Shown piece by piece: positions 1-8,216 of a DNA stretch of 64,000 nt (the first letter of the stretch is position 1; each line of letters begins with the position of its first letter). This stretch comes from Bacillota bacterium (GTDB lineage: Bacteria; Bacillota; Sulfobacillia; JABLXB01). The position numbers and the translations under genes were made by a program. Below the pieces are notes generated by a model, which was not told the origin of the DNA, did not search any database, and saw only the letters and a program-made list of their open reading frames with translations. Where the stretch lies: positions 552,516 through 616,515 of the forward strand of contig JABLXB010000001.1 of NCBI GenBank assembly GCA_013178305.1, given 5' to 3'.

Positions 1-583
1 CCGAAGGAACGTCCACCGCCAGCACACGGGGGTCGCCTCGCCCGCCTCGCCGGCCGGTATGGCCGGAGGCCCGCGCCGCGTTGATCGCCCCTATGGCGGA
101 CGCCACGGGCTCGCGCGGTTCCCCTGAGAATCCCGTTCCCAGGAGGGCGTCGATCAGCAGGTCGAAGCCCGCGAGCTCGCGGGATAGAGTCGCGGCAGTC
201 TCCTCCGGCGACGAAAGGTCGACCAGTCTGAGCAGGGCACCTCCCGGTCCGGTCGCGGGGTGAGCCTGCTCGAGCACCCTGGTCAGGGCCTGGAGGTTCG
301 TGAGCGCGTCGCCCTTGATGCCGTCGCTGCCCCCGACAACGTACACCGTAACCCGGCAGCCGTGGTTGGACAGGTGGCGCGCTACCACGAAGCCGTCCCC
401 GCCGTTGTTGCCCTTGCCGCACAACACGGCCACCCGCGTACCGCGAAGGCCGCCCAGCATGGCGGCCGTGGCGGACACGACACACCTCCCGGCGTTCTCC
501 ATCAACACAGGGCCGGGGACTCCCACCTGGTTTATCGCCCAGGAATCGATGTCCCTCATCTGGGCGGCCGTCACTAGCTTCAC
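1..583 (-). CDS. nnr: NAD(P)H-hydrate epimerase/dehydratase, N-terminal part (partial)
   Basis: Repairs damaged (hydrated) NAD(P)H in the cytoplasm. The frame read from a GTG at 583 runs off the window start, so only about 194 codons of the YjeF N-terminal (epimerase) domain are present; bacterial Nnr proteins usually carry a C-terminal ADP-dependent dehydratase domain, which would lie outside. Seen near the N-terminus are VTAAQMRDID, VLMENAG and the Gly-rich GKGNNGGDGFV loop that are typical of the family. It starts 3 bases after the acpS stop, so the two are co-transcribed; acpS-nnr is a common bacterial pairing. A GGGGGA stretch before the GTG serves as ribosome site. Confidence 0.92.
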   Translation of the reverse strand, partial: MKLVTAAQMRDIDSWAINQVGVPGPVLMENAGRCVVSATAAMLGGLRGTRVAVLCGKGNNGGDGFVVARHLSNHGCRVTVYVVGGSDGIKGDALTNLQALTRVLEQAHPATGPGGALLRLVDLSSPEETAATLSRELAGFDLLIDALLGTGFSGEPREPVASAIGAINAARASGHTGRRGGRGDPRVLAVDVPS

Positions 584-586
584 GCT

Positions 587-1021
587 CTATTCCCCCTGTG
601 CCAGAGCCACCGCTACCGCGATGGTGCGCTCGTGCGTTATACTTACCTGAACTTCGCTTACACCCAGACTCCTGGCCACCTCCATCGCGCCGCCAGCGAG
701 CTCGACCCGGATGGGTCCGCCGCCGCTGCGAAGGACCGCGATGTCCTTCCAGGCCACCCTGGATATGCCGCAGCCGAGCGCCTTGGCCACGGCCTCCTTG
801 GCCGCGAACCTGGCGGCTATCCTCGCCGCAATGTCCGCACCGCCGGCCCGTCCACCCGCATCAAGCCCGAGATCCTCCATTTCGCGATCGCTCAGGATCC
901 TTTTCAGGAACCGCCGGCCGCGTCTCGCGAGGGTCTCGCGCATGCGCCCGACGTCCACGGCGTCGATTCCCAAACCCTTGACTTTCAGGGGGATGCACCT
1001 CCCGCACTGCGATAGTTCCAT
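587..1021 (-). CDS. acpS: Holo-[acyl-carrier-protein] synthase
   Basis: Transfers 4'-phosphopantetheine from CoA to acyl carrier protein. Seen: GLGIDAVDVGRM near the N-terminus (the Asp binds Mg), FAAKEAVAKALG in the middle (the Glu is the other metal ligand) and VSITHERTIAVAVAL at the C-terminus, all diagnostic of AcpS. The ATG at 1021 gives 144 residues and has no good ribosome site. A CTG at 988 preceded by GGGAGG at 9 bases gives 133 residues, closer to the family's usual 120-130, and starts right at the conserved KVKGLGID strand; it may be the real start. The gene is followed at once by nnr. Confidence 0.92.
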   Translation of the reverse strand: MELSQCGRCIPLKVKGLGIDAVDVGRMRETLARRGRRFLKRILSDREMEDLGLDAGGRAGGADIAARIAARFAAKEAVAKALGCGISRVAWKDIAVLRSGGGPIRVELAGGAMEVARSLGVSEVQVSITHERTIAVAVALAQGE

Positions 1022-1030
1022 CGCACACCG

Positions 1031-1036
1031 TATAAT
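1031..1036 (+). promoter_or_regulatory. Candidate -10 box for the permease gene at 1191
   Basis: TATAAT lies 155 bases upstream of the permease start, in the divergent gap next to acpS. No convincing -35 box sits 16-18 bases upstream. Read on the other strand the same bases give ATTATA just ahead of acpS, so either or both genes could use it. Confidence 0.3.
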
Positions 1037-1190
1037 CCTGCCATTTCCCGGCCCTGGGCAGCCGTCCCGCCGCTGCAACTTACCCGCCGGGAGGCCCCCG
1101 TCCCCTCCACGGCCGGGCTTCTTCCTGCAGGTTAGTCTTTCCACGTTGTCCACTACCGGAGGTGCGGGTTATGATTGAGGCGGTATTCCG

Positions 1191-2852
1191 TTGCCACAAG
1201 GCGGTGCGTTCTTAGTGGGCGAATGGGTACAGCCCTATGACCCTGCGGGGTCGTTCTACATCTCCGTGCTGGCGGCGGCGGCGCCGCTCGCCCTGCTGTT
1301 GACGATGATCGTGGTGCTCAGGATCAAGAGCTACATCGCGGGCGGGATAACGCTGGCCGTCACGTGCGCCGAGGCGACACTTCTCTGGCGCATGCCGGCG
1401 GTCAAGGCGGCGGGCTCGGTCACGCTGGGCGCGGCGTTCGCCCTGTTCCCCATAGCCTACATAGTCGTTGGATCGCTGTTCCTGTATAACCTGGCGGTCC
1501 AGACGGGAAGGTTCACCGAAATAAGGCGCTCCCTGGAGGCGGTGTCGCGCGACCGAAGGATACAGGCGATACTCGTGGGGTATTGCTTCGCGGCATTTCT
1601 GGACAGCACCACCGGGTTCCTCACACCCGTCACGATCACCGCGTCGATCCTCGCAGGCCTGGGCTTCCCGCCAGTCGAGGCAGCCCGTCTCGGTCTACTC
1701 GGTGCGAGTATGCCGTCGGCGTTTGGCGCGATGGGCTTGTCGATCGTCGTCCTGTCCCAGGTGAGTGGCCTCTCGATGGACGCGATCAGCATTATGTCGG
1801 GGAGGCAAATGCCGTTCCTGTCGCTCGCGATGCCGTTCGTGCTGCTCGCCCGCATGGCGGGAATGACCCCACGGATCCTGGCGAGAGTGTTGCCGCACGC
1901 CCTGGCGACAGGCGCCACCTACGCGTTTGTCCTTTTCGCCTTCTCGAATTACATCAGTCACTACTCCGCCGCGCTCGCAGCGGCGGTGTGCGGGCTGGTG
2001 GCAGCGGCAATAACCGCAAGGATATGGCCGTTGAACGACCGCTTTGAATTCGACGCGAGCCGCACGGCTGACGCCGGCCCGCGGCGCGGCCTACCGCCCG
2101 TAAGGATCCTGATCGACGCCTGGATGCCGTTCATCCTGCTGAATGTCGTCGTACTGGTCTGGACAGTCCCGCAGGTGCAGAGCATTCTGGACGCGGCTTC
2201 TCTACAGATACCCGTGGCCGCGTTGCACAACCTCGTGTTGAGGACTCCCCCCGCTGTCCCGCGCGCCACACCGATGGCGGCGGTGCTCAACCTGAACTGG
2301 TTGTCCGCCGCCGGGACGGGCATCCTCGTGGCCGCGGTGTCGTCGGTGGTGGTGTTGAGGGTGCCGTTGGAGACAGCCGCTTCCATCCTCGCTGGGACCG
2401 TCAGGCAGGTGAGGCTGTCCATCCTGACGATGGTCACGGTGTTTGGAGCAGCATACCTCATGAACTACTCGGGGATGAGCACGACCCTGGCGCTCGCCAT
2501 CGCCCGCTCGGGACGCGCGTTCCCATTCCTCAGCCCGATCCTGGGCTGGCTCGGAGCGGTGATGGTAGGGAGTAACACGGCTTCGGACGCGATGTTCGCC
2601 TCCCTGCAGGTGATGACGGCCAACAGGGTGGGGATGCCGCCCGTGCTGGCTGTGGCGGGAAACGGCGTCGCCGCGGTATTCGGCAAGATGCTGGCCCCTC
2701 AGACGCTCGCGGTTGCCGCCAGCGTCGCGGGCATACCCGGGGAGGAGAGCGTCCTATTCCGCAGGATCGTGCTGACGAGCGTGATGCTGGCGGTGTCCGT
2801 CGGCTTGATTAGCGTGATCCAGGCTTACCTCGTGCCCGGGATGATACCGTGA
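1191..2852 (+). CDS. L-lactate permease family transporter (LctP)
   Basis: A 553-residue, very hydrophobic polytopic membrane protein. The N-terminus (EWVQPYDPAGSFYISVLAA), the central DSTTGFLTPVTITASIL and GASMPSAFGAMGLSI stretches, and the C-terminal VMVGSNTASDAMFASLQ with FGKMLAPQT match the LctP family, which imports L-lactate, glycolate and related hydroxy acids with protons. The TTG at 1191 is used; a GTG at 1215 would begin nearer the usual family N-terminus. It stands alone, divergent from acpS and followed by the promoter of the GntR gene. The substrate cannot be fixed from sequence; lactate or another 2-hydroxy acid is likely. Confidence 0.85.
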   Translation: MPQGGAFLVGEWVQPYDPAGSFYISVLAAAAPLALLLTMIVVLRIKSYIAGGITLAVTCAEATLLWRMPAVKAAGSVTLGAAFALFPIAYIVVGSLFLYNLAVQTGRFTEIRRSLEAVSRDRRIQAILVGYCFAAFLDSTTGFLTPVTITASILAGLGFPPVEAARLGLLGASMPSAFGAMGLSIVVLSQVSGLSMDAISIMSGRQMPFLSLAMPFVLLARMAGMTPRILARVLPHALATGATYAFVLFAFSNYISHYSAALAAAVCGLVAAAITARIWPLNDRFEFDASRTADAGPRRGLPPVRILIDAWMPFILLNVVVLVWTVPQVQSILDAASLQIPVAALHNLVLRTPPAVPRATPMAAVLNLNWLSAAGTGILVAAVSSVVVLRVPLETAASILAGTVRQVRLSILTMVTVFGAAYLMNYSGMSTTLALAIARSGRAFPFLSPILGWLGAVMVGSNTASDAMFASLQVMTANRVGMPPVLAVAGNGVAAVFGKMLAPQTLAVAASVAGIPGEESVLFRRIVLTSVMLAVSVGLISVIQAYLVPGMIP

Positions 2853-2906
2853 GCGCCGACAAAACCCCGCAAGGAAAACGCGCCTTCCGCGTAGAACACC
2901 ACTAAT

Positions 2907-2916
2907 ATACTAGTAT
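2907..2916. promoter_or_regulatory. Palindromic operator candidate overlapping a -10 box of the GntR gene
   Basis: ATACTAGTAT is a perfect 10-bp palindrome 64 bases upstream of the GntR start. It overlaps TATACT (2906-2911), a 5/6 match to a sigma-A -10 box. FCD-type GntR proteins commonly bind short palindromes with TAGTAT-like arms, so autorepression here is a reasonable inference. Confidence 0.45.
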
Positions 2917-2979
2917 CCTACCCAAGGGCGCCCCACGGCGCGGCGGTTATTGCCAAGTCTCCCTTCGAAAGGAGTCGCC

Positions 2980-3660
2980 ATGTTACAGAACCCGCTGGAT
3001 GTGAGTGTGGCACTGTCTGAGAAGGTCTATCAGGAAATTCGCAAGGACGTCATCACGCTGCAACTCGAGCCGGGCTCGATGGTTCGGGAGAGCCAGCTGG
3101 TCGACAAGTACGGGGTCAGCAAGACCCCCATCCGCGAGGCGCTCAACCGCCTCCGCCAGGAGAAGCTCATCACCTCCGTCCCCTACAGGGGATACATCGT
3201 CGCCCCGATAGAAGCGAGGGAAGTGTGCGACTGCTTCGAACTCCGCGAGATAGTCGAACCCGCCGCGGCCGGCCTGGCGGCCGAGCGCATAACTCCGGAG
3301 CACATCGCCGATCTCGAACGGATATCCAACGAGACGCCGACCGCCGGAACACGGGAGGAGTACATGCCGTACCTCGAAAACAACAGGGCGTTTCACGTGG
3401 GTGTGGCTCGAGCCACCGCCAACAGAGAGATCCTGTCGGTGGTCTCCAATATCTTCGACCGCACCTACCGCCTGCTATATCTCGGCGTCAGGTCGGGCCA
3501 TCTCTACCTCAGGATGCAGTACCACTACGATCTCCTGGATGCCTTCAAAAAGCGCGACGCGTCCGGAGCGCAGTCAATAATGCGCGAGCACATCAGGCAT
3601 TCAATGACGAACGTCATGGAGATCGCCCGAGATTATCCCGCGGCCGGAGGTTTGAAATGA
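2980..3660 (+). CDS. GntR family transcriptional regulator, FCD domain
   Basis: A 226-residue DNA-binding regulator. Residues about 10-75 form the winged helix: VYQEIRKDVITLQLEPG, then ESQLVDKYGVSKTPIREAL, the classic GntR recognition helix, then PYRGYIVAPI. The remainder is a helical FCD effector domain with FELREIVEPAAAGLAAERI and the metal-binding histidines in NRAFHVGVARA and REHIRHSM. The ATG at 2980 follows AAAGGAG at good spacing; earlier in-frame starts add non-conserved residues. Its stop overlaps the start of the M20 gene (ATGA), making it the first gene of the 2980-13820 cluster and probably its ligand-responsive repressor. Confidence 0.92.
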   Translation: MLQNPLDVSVALSEKVYQEIRKDVITLQLEPGSMVRESQLVDKYGVSKTPIREALNRLRQEKLITSVPYRGYIVAPIEAREVCDCFELREIVEPAAAGLAAERITPEHIADLERISNETPTAGTREEYMPYLENNRAFHVGVARATANREILSVVSNIFDRTYRLLYLGVRSGHLYLRMQYHYDLLDAFKKRDASGAQSIMREHIRHSMTNVMEIARDYPAAGGLK

Positions 3661-4928
3661 ACCACCTGAAGGATTTGGTCCTGAGTTGTTTCGACCGTGA
3701 TGAACTCCTGACGCTGGCTTTGAAGGTGCTGGGCACCCCGAGCCCGCAAACAGAGCTGTTCGAGCGGGAACCGCAGGTGCTGGATTTCATTTGGAAGGTC
3801 GTGGAGCCCTATCTCCTCGGGCTGGGTCTCGATACTACGACGGACCCGATGGGCAACATCTTCGCGCGGATCGGGGCCCCGCCCACCGCTGCGACGGCAG
3901 CCGCTGCGCCGGCGGCGCGGGCGTCGTCGGGGTCGCCGGGTGGCTCCCCGCACGGCGGTTCGCTCATGCTGGTCGGTTACGCCATGACCCCACAGGCGGG
4001 ACAGATGGCGGACGCCTTCAAGGGGATGGTCGTGAGCGGGGACAGGTACGGCTACACAGGCGAGTGCCTCCGTGGAAGGGGAAGCTGCGAGCAGAAGGGT
4101 GCCCTCGCCGCAATGATGTACGCCGTGGGCCTTGTGGAGAAGGCCCGGCGGTGCGCCGGCGTCAGGTTCGATGGTAGCCTTGTATTCCTGTGCAGCACCG
4201 CCGGCGAGACCGGACGCCACGACGCCGTGGATTGCGCCCTGGATAACCTGCCGGGCAAGCCCGGCCTCGCGGTGGTCGGCCTCGGCACAAGCAATCAGGT
4301 GTGCCTCGGCAACAAGGGGCGCATCGACGTGATAATCGAGGTCCACGGTCGCGCGAGCCACAGCAGCGCGCCGCACGAGGGGGTCAACGCCATCGAGGGT
4401 GCCCGCCTCGTGCTGAATGCGCTCAGCGGGTTGGCACCGCGGGGGGCGCACGAATCGCTGGGCGAGTCCACGTTCGCCCCAATGCACATCGAGAGCTTCC
4501 CGAGGGCCACTCACACCATCCAGGACCTCTGTGTCATTGCATACGACAGGCGCCTGCTTCCCGGGGAGACGCCCGAAGCAGCGCTTGACGAGATCAGGTG
4601 GACCGTGTCCGGCATCGAGGGATTCGGGATCGAGGTGAAGCAGGGCCCGCTCATGTACCCGTCCGAGGTCTCGCGCAACTCGCGGGTTGCGAGCCTTCTG
4701 TCCGAGTCATTCTCAGCGGTCACGGGACTTGCGCCCTCATTCACCTACTTCAAGAGTTCGCTCGATGCGGGCCTGCTCAACCTGCGTGGGGTCGAGACGG
4801 TGATGTTCGGACCGGGCGACACCCGGTTCGCCCATACCTCGGACGAGGTCGTACCTGTTGAGCAGCTCGAACAGGCAGCCAAAGCGTACGCGCACGCCGC
4901 GCTGAAGGTACTCTGCGGCGATCGCTGA
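3657..4928 (+). CDS. M20 family peptidase/deacylase homologue with altered metal site
   Basis: A 423-residue protein with the M20 layout (ArgE/DapE/YgeY type). Hydrolysis of an amide or carbamoyl bond is the usual role. Family landmarks present: GRGSCEQKG (140-148), TAGETG (181-186), the dimerisation-domain GRASHSSAPHEGVNAI (231-246), DRRLLPGETPEAALDEI as in YgeY, and the C-terminal FAHTSDEVV. Odd: the first metal motif, normally GHxDT, reads GYAMT (106-110), so both the His and the Asp ligands are missing, and the bridging Asp of the second motif is Glu. A 28-residue Ala/Gly/Ser/Pro insert (about 75-102) precedes it. It may be non-zinc, regulatory or altered in activity. ATGA overlap with the GntR gene. 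Confidence 0.82.
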   Translation: MNHLKDLVLSCFDRDELLTLALKVLGTPSPQTELFEREPQVLDFIWKVVEPYLLGLGLDTTTDPMGNIFARIGAPPTAATAAAAPAARASSGSPGGSPHGGSLMLVGYAMTPQAGQMADAFKGMVVSGDRYGYTGECLRGRGSCEQKGALAAMMYAVGLVEKARRCAGVRFDGSLVFLCSTAGETGRHDAVDCALDNLPGKPGLAVVGLGTSNQVCLGNKGRIDVIIEVHGRASHSSAPHEGVNAIEGARLVLNALSGLAPRGAHESLGESTFAPMHIESFPRATHTIQDLCVIAYDRRLLPGETPEAALDEIRWTVSGIEGFGIEVKQGPLMYPSEVSRNSRVASLLSESFSAVTGLAPSFTYFKSSLDAGLLNLRGVETVMFGPGDTRFAHTSDEVVPVEQLEQAAKAYAHAALKVLCGDR

Positions 4929-4940
4929 GGAGGGAATCCT

Positions 4941-5738
4941 TTGGTCGAGGTCCAGTGTGAGGTAATGAATAACCGCGAAGTCGCTGGCGGGGTATGGAAC
5001 ATGGCCTTGCGTTCGCCTGATCTCGCGGGCACGGCGCGCCCCGGTCAGTTCTGCATGTTGAGGGTAAACCGCAGGCTCGACCCTGTATTAAGACGGCCCT
5101 TCACCTTCCACCGGATCCTGCCGGACAGGGAGTACATCGAGATCCTGTACAAGGTGGTCGGCCGCGGCACGGACCTGATGACGGGGCTGGAGCCGGGGGC
5201 CTTCGTGGATGTCCTGGGGCCGCTCGGCAACGGCTACGCAATACCGGAAGACGCGCGGACGATCGTCACGGTGAGCCGTGGGATAGGCATTGCCGGCCTT
5301 GTGGCCCTGGCTGAGGAGGCCAGGCGCAGGGGAGTCAATGTCCTGGCGCTGGCGAGTTTCAGCAACAAGGACGCCGTGACGGGAACAGAACTCCTGGACT
5401 ATTTCGGCTGCGAGACCGCGCTTCACACCGACGACGGGGTCCACGGCGGGACCGCGCTCGTCACCGACGGGCTCGGCGCGAGGCTCGCCGGCAGGCAGGT
5501 CGACCAGTTCTACACTTGCGGGTCGAGGCGCCTTGCGATGGCAGTCTACCAGTGGTCAGCCGGACACGGAATACCCGCTCAGGTGTCGCTCGAGCAGCAC
5601 ATGGCGTGCGGCATGGGCGCGTGTATGGGGTGCGTCGTCGAGGCGTTCACCTCCGGAAAGCGCGACGCGAAGGCATACAGACGGGTGTGCAAGGAGGGTC
5701 CCGTGTTTTGGGCCTGGGAGGTGTGCGGGGTTGCCTGA
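4941..5738 (+). CDS. PyrK-like FAD/[2Fe-2S] electron-transfer subunit
   Basis: A 265-residue ferredoxin-reductase-fold protein like the dihydroorotate dehydrogenase B electron-transfer subunit. Seen: an FAD-binding barrel with RRPFTFHR (the Arg-x-Pro-Phe motif), a nucleotide-binding region starting at VSRGIGIAGLVAL, and a C-terminal cluster site in EQHMACGMGACMGCVVE with a later Cys in YRRVCKEGP, giving the four Cys ligands of the PyrK [2Fe-2S] cluster. The TTG start at 4941 follows GGAGG. It overlaps the next, PyrD-like gene by 8 bases, so the two subunits are made together. It probably links the flavoenzyme to NAD(H) or ferredoxin. Confidence 0.88.
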   Translation: MVEVQCEVMNNREVAGGVWNMALRSPDLAGTARPGQFCMLRVNRRLDPVLRRPFTFHRILPDREYIEILYKVVGRGTDLMTGLEPGAFVDVLGPLGNGYAIPEDARTIVTVSRGIGIAGLVALAEEARRRGVNVLALASFSNKDAVTGTELLDYFGCETALHTDDGVHGGTALVTDGLGARLAGRQVDQFYTCGSRRLAMAVYQWSAGHGIPAQVSLEQHMACGMGACMGCVVEAFTSGKRDAKAYRRVCKEGPVFWAWEVCGVA

Positions 5739-6645
5739 AGTGAGGCCTGACCTATCAGTGCGGATAGGCCCCATAAGCATGAAGAACCCCTTGATGGTGG
5801 CCTCGGGCACCCACAACCTGGATTACGGCGAGCTGTACCCGCTCGACATCCTCGGGGCGTACGTTCCCAAGACCATCCGGATGCACACGTGGCCGGGCAA
5901 CCCGCCGCCGAGGACCGCTGAGGTCCCATCGGGGGTAGTGACGTCTGTCGGCATCCCAAGCAAGGGGTGGGACGCGTTCGTAAGGGAGGATGCACCGCGG
6001 CTGAGGGCGCTGGGCATTCCGGTGATCCTCAGCGTGGTCGGCAAGACAGAGGACGAATACGCCGGGATGGCCGAGAGGGCCGGCTCGCTCGGTTTCCTGG
6101 CGGGTGTCGAGCTCAACCTGTCGTGCCCGAACATAAAGGCGGGCGGCCTGGCGTTCGGATCGGACGCGAAGACGGCGGCCAGCCTGATGGATAAGGTGAG
6201 GAAGGCCACGTCCCTGCCGGTGATCCCGAAACTTCCGCCTGATTACGGCCGCGTGGTTGAGGTGGCGAAGGCATGCGAGGACGCTGGGGCGGACGCGATC
6301 GCGATGATCAACGCTCCTCCCGCGATGGTAATAGACGTGGATACCCGCCAGCCCGTGCTCGGTAACCGCACGGGCGGTCTGTCGGGGCCCGCCATAAGGC
6401 CGATGGCGGTGTACATGATCTACAGGGTTTACAAGGCGGTGCGCATTCCCATAATCGGGATGGGTGGCGCCTGCGACGCCAGGGATGTCATCGAGTTCAT
6501 GCTCGCGGGTGCAAGGGCAGTCGCGCTCGGGACTGTCAATTTCTTCGACCCCATGGCCGTGCCGAGGGCCCTCGAAGGGCTTCGCGAGTTCACGACCACA
6601 AACGGGATAGACGACATAAACTCGCTCGTCGGCGCGGCCCATTGA
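5731..6645 (+). CDS. PyrD-like dihydroorotate/dihydropyrimidine dehydrogenase catalytic subunit
   Basis: A 304-residue FMN TIM-barrel of the class 1B dihydroorotate dehydrogenase family. Seen: KNPLMVASGTHN at the N-terminus, the active-site loop NLSCPNIKAGGLAFG with Cys132, GGLSGPAIRPMAV, and the FMN phosphate-binding IIGMGGACDARDVIEFMLAGA. Odd: the substrate loop that normally reads INT(L) before GMAID is INAPPAMVID, so Asn194 is kept but the Thr is Ala. With the ring-opening and M20-type neighbours this suggests a catabolic reductase for a pyrimidine-like ring rather than the biosynthetic PyrD. The TTG at 5731 has GGGAGG 9 bases upstream; GTG at 5740 is an alternative. Confidence 0.85.
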   Translation: MPEVRPDLSVRIGPISMKNPLMVASGTHNLDYGELYPLDILGAYVPKTIRMHTWPGNPPPRTAEVPSGVVTSVGIPSKGWDAFVREDAPRLRALGIPVILSVVGKTEDEYAGMAERAGSLGFLAGVELNLSCPNIKAGGLAFGSDAKTAASLMDKVRKATSLPVIPKLPPDYGRVVEVAKACEDAGADAIAMINAPPAMVIDVDTRQPVLGNRTGGLSGPAIRPMAVYMIYRVYKAVRIPIIGMGGACDARDVIEFMLAGARAVALGTVNFFDPMAVPRALEGLREFTTTNGIDDINSLVGAAH

Positions 6646-6668
6646 ACGAGTACGGAGGAGGGGAAACA

Positions 6669-8144
6669 CTGGACCGGCTGATAATCGAGGGTGGGCTGGT
6701 AGTCTATGGCGAAAACCGCTTCAGCGTCGCGAAGGCCGACGTGATCGTCGTGGACGGCGCGATCACCGAGATCCGCCCCCCGTCCGGCGGGACCGGTGGC
6801 AGGGCGGCCGGTGGCCGCGCGACGGGCGGCGACGGGGCCATAGACGGGGCGATCGTCATCAACGCCGAGGGAAAGACCGTCATTCCGGGGCTCGTCAACG
6901 CTCACTACCATTCGTACGCCAACCTGGTGAAGGGCCTGGCGCCTACTGTCCCGCTGGAAGAGTGGATGCTATACATAATGGAGCAGGGAAATCTGCTGAC
7001 GCCGGACGACATGTACTGGAACGCCATGCTCGGAGCAGTCGAGATGATACGGACAGGGACCACGGCGGTCATCGACCACCTGGCCCAGGGACGCCAAGCC
7101 CTTGGAGCGGCGATGCAGGCCTATGGGGGCGCCGGGATGCGGGCGTGCATCGCTCCAATGATCAGTGACAAGACATACGCGAGCACGCTCCCCCTCGACG
7201 ACGCCACGGCGGAGGAATTGCTCGGTCCGCCGACCGTAACGCCGGCTGCCGGACTCATATCCATGACGGTTGACCTGTTTCGCGAGTGGAACGGCAGGCG
7301 GGGACGTCTGTCCGTGGGATTCGGCCCCTCGGGCCCCCAGAGGTGCTCGGACAGTCTCATCACCGAATGCGCCCGCCTGGCCAGAGAATACGGCGCGCCC
7401 CTTCACACCCATGTCCTCGAGACACGGGCTCAGGCCCAGACGGCGGAACGGCTCTACGGCGTCCCGATGGTCCGGCACCTGGACCGGCTCGGCGCCTTGG
7501 GCCCAAACACATCACTGGCGCACGGGGTGTGGCTGAACGACGAGGAGATCTCGCTCGCCGCGGACCGCGGCGCCATCGCGGTGCACAATCCGGCGAGCAA
7601 CTTCCTCATCGGGAGCGGCATCGCGCCCGTGAACAAGTACAGAAAAGCGGGCACTCCCCTGGCGCTGGGGACCGACGGGGCCAACGCGTGCGGGAACCCC
7701 AGTATGTTCGACTCGATGAAGCTCGCCGCGATGATCCACAACAGGCTGGATGACGCCCCGGAGGGATGGCTCACCACGGAGGACGTCTTCCGCATCGCCA
7801 CGGCGGGAGGAGCCACCGCGTTCGGCCGCCCGGCCAGGTTCGGGTCTATATCGCCGGGAAAACGCGCGGACATCGTGATACTCAACCCCGCCAGATCGCT
7901 ATCCCTCACGCCCGACAACAGCCTGTTCTGGCAGCTGGTCCATGGGAAACCCTCGGACGCCGTCGAGACGGTGATCATTGAGGGTCATCCGGTCATGGTC
8001 AACGGGGTCATGACCACCGTGTCGGAGGAGAAGGTCCGGCGCGAGGCGCTGGAACGGGGAGAGAGGATTCGAAGCAAGTTCATGCGGATGAAACCCGCCA
8101 TCGATGAGCGGGCAGCCAGGCTCAGGCTGGCGTTGAGGGGGTGA
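6669..8144 (+). CDS. Amidohydrolase, SsnA/AtzA/TrzN type
   Basis: A 491-residue metal-dependent hydrolase of the cyclic deaminase/chlorohydrolase branch. Metal ligands seen: NAHYHSYANL (HxH), PLHTHVLE, LAHGVWL and GTDGANACGN (Asp), in the right order. Such enzymes deaminate or hydrolyse N-heterocycles. The chosen start is unusual: a CTG at 6669 with GGAGGAGG 7 bases upstream begins LDRLIIEGG, the expected N-terminal strand. A TTG at 6642 overlaps the PyrD-like stop but has no ribosome site. A Gly/Ala/Arg-rich insert (genomic about 6780-6855) interrupts the N-terminal beta sandwich. Together with the PyrD-like and M20 genes it would make a reduce-and-open route for a ring compound. Confidence 0.87.
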   Translation: MDRLIIEGGLVVYGENRFSVAKADVIVVDGAITEIRPPSGGTGGRAAGGRATGGDGAIDGAIVINAEGKTVIPGLVNAHYHSYANLVKGLAPTVPLEEWMLYIMEQGNLLTPDDMYWNAMLGAVEMIRTGTTAVIDHLAQGRQALGAAMQAYGGAGMRACIAPMISDKTYASTLPLDDATAEELLGPPTVTPAAGLISMTVDLFREWNGRRGRLSVGFGPSGPQRCSDSLITECARLAREYGAPLHTHVLETRAQAQTAERLYGVPMVRHLDRLGALGPNTSLAHGVWLNDEEISLAADRGAIAVHNPASNFLIGSGIAPVNKYRKAGTPLALGTDGANACGNPSMFDSMKLAAMIHNRLDDAPEGWLTTEDVFRIATAGGATAFGRPARFGSISPGKRADIVILNPARSLSLTPDNSLFWQLVHGKPSDAVETVIIEGHPVMVNGVMTTVSEEKVRREALERGERIRSKFMRMKPAIDERAARLRLALRG

Positions 8145-8216
8145 GGCCCGCGGAGAACGCGGATCGAATGTGGCCGCAGTCATGCTACGAACAAACGAAG
8201 GAGGGTGAAGACAGCC

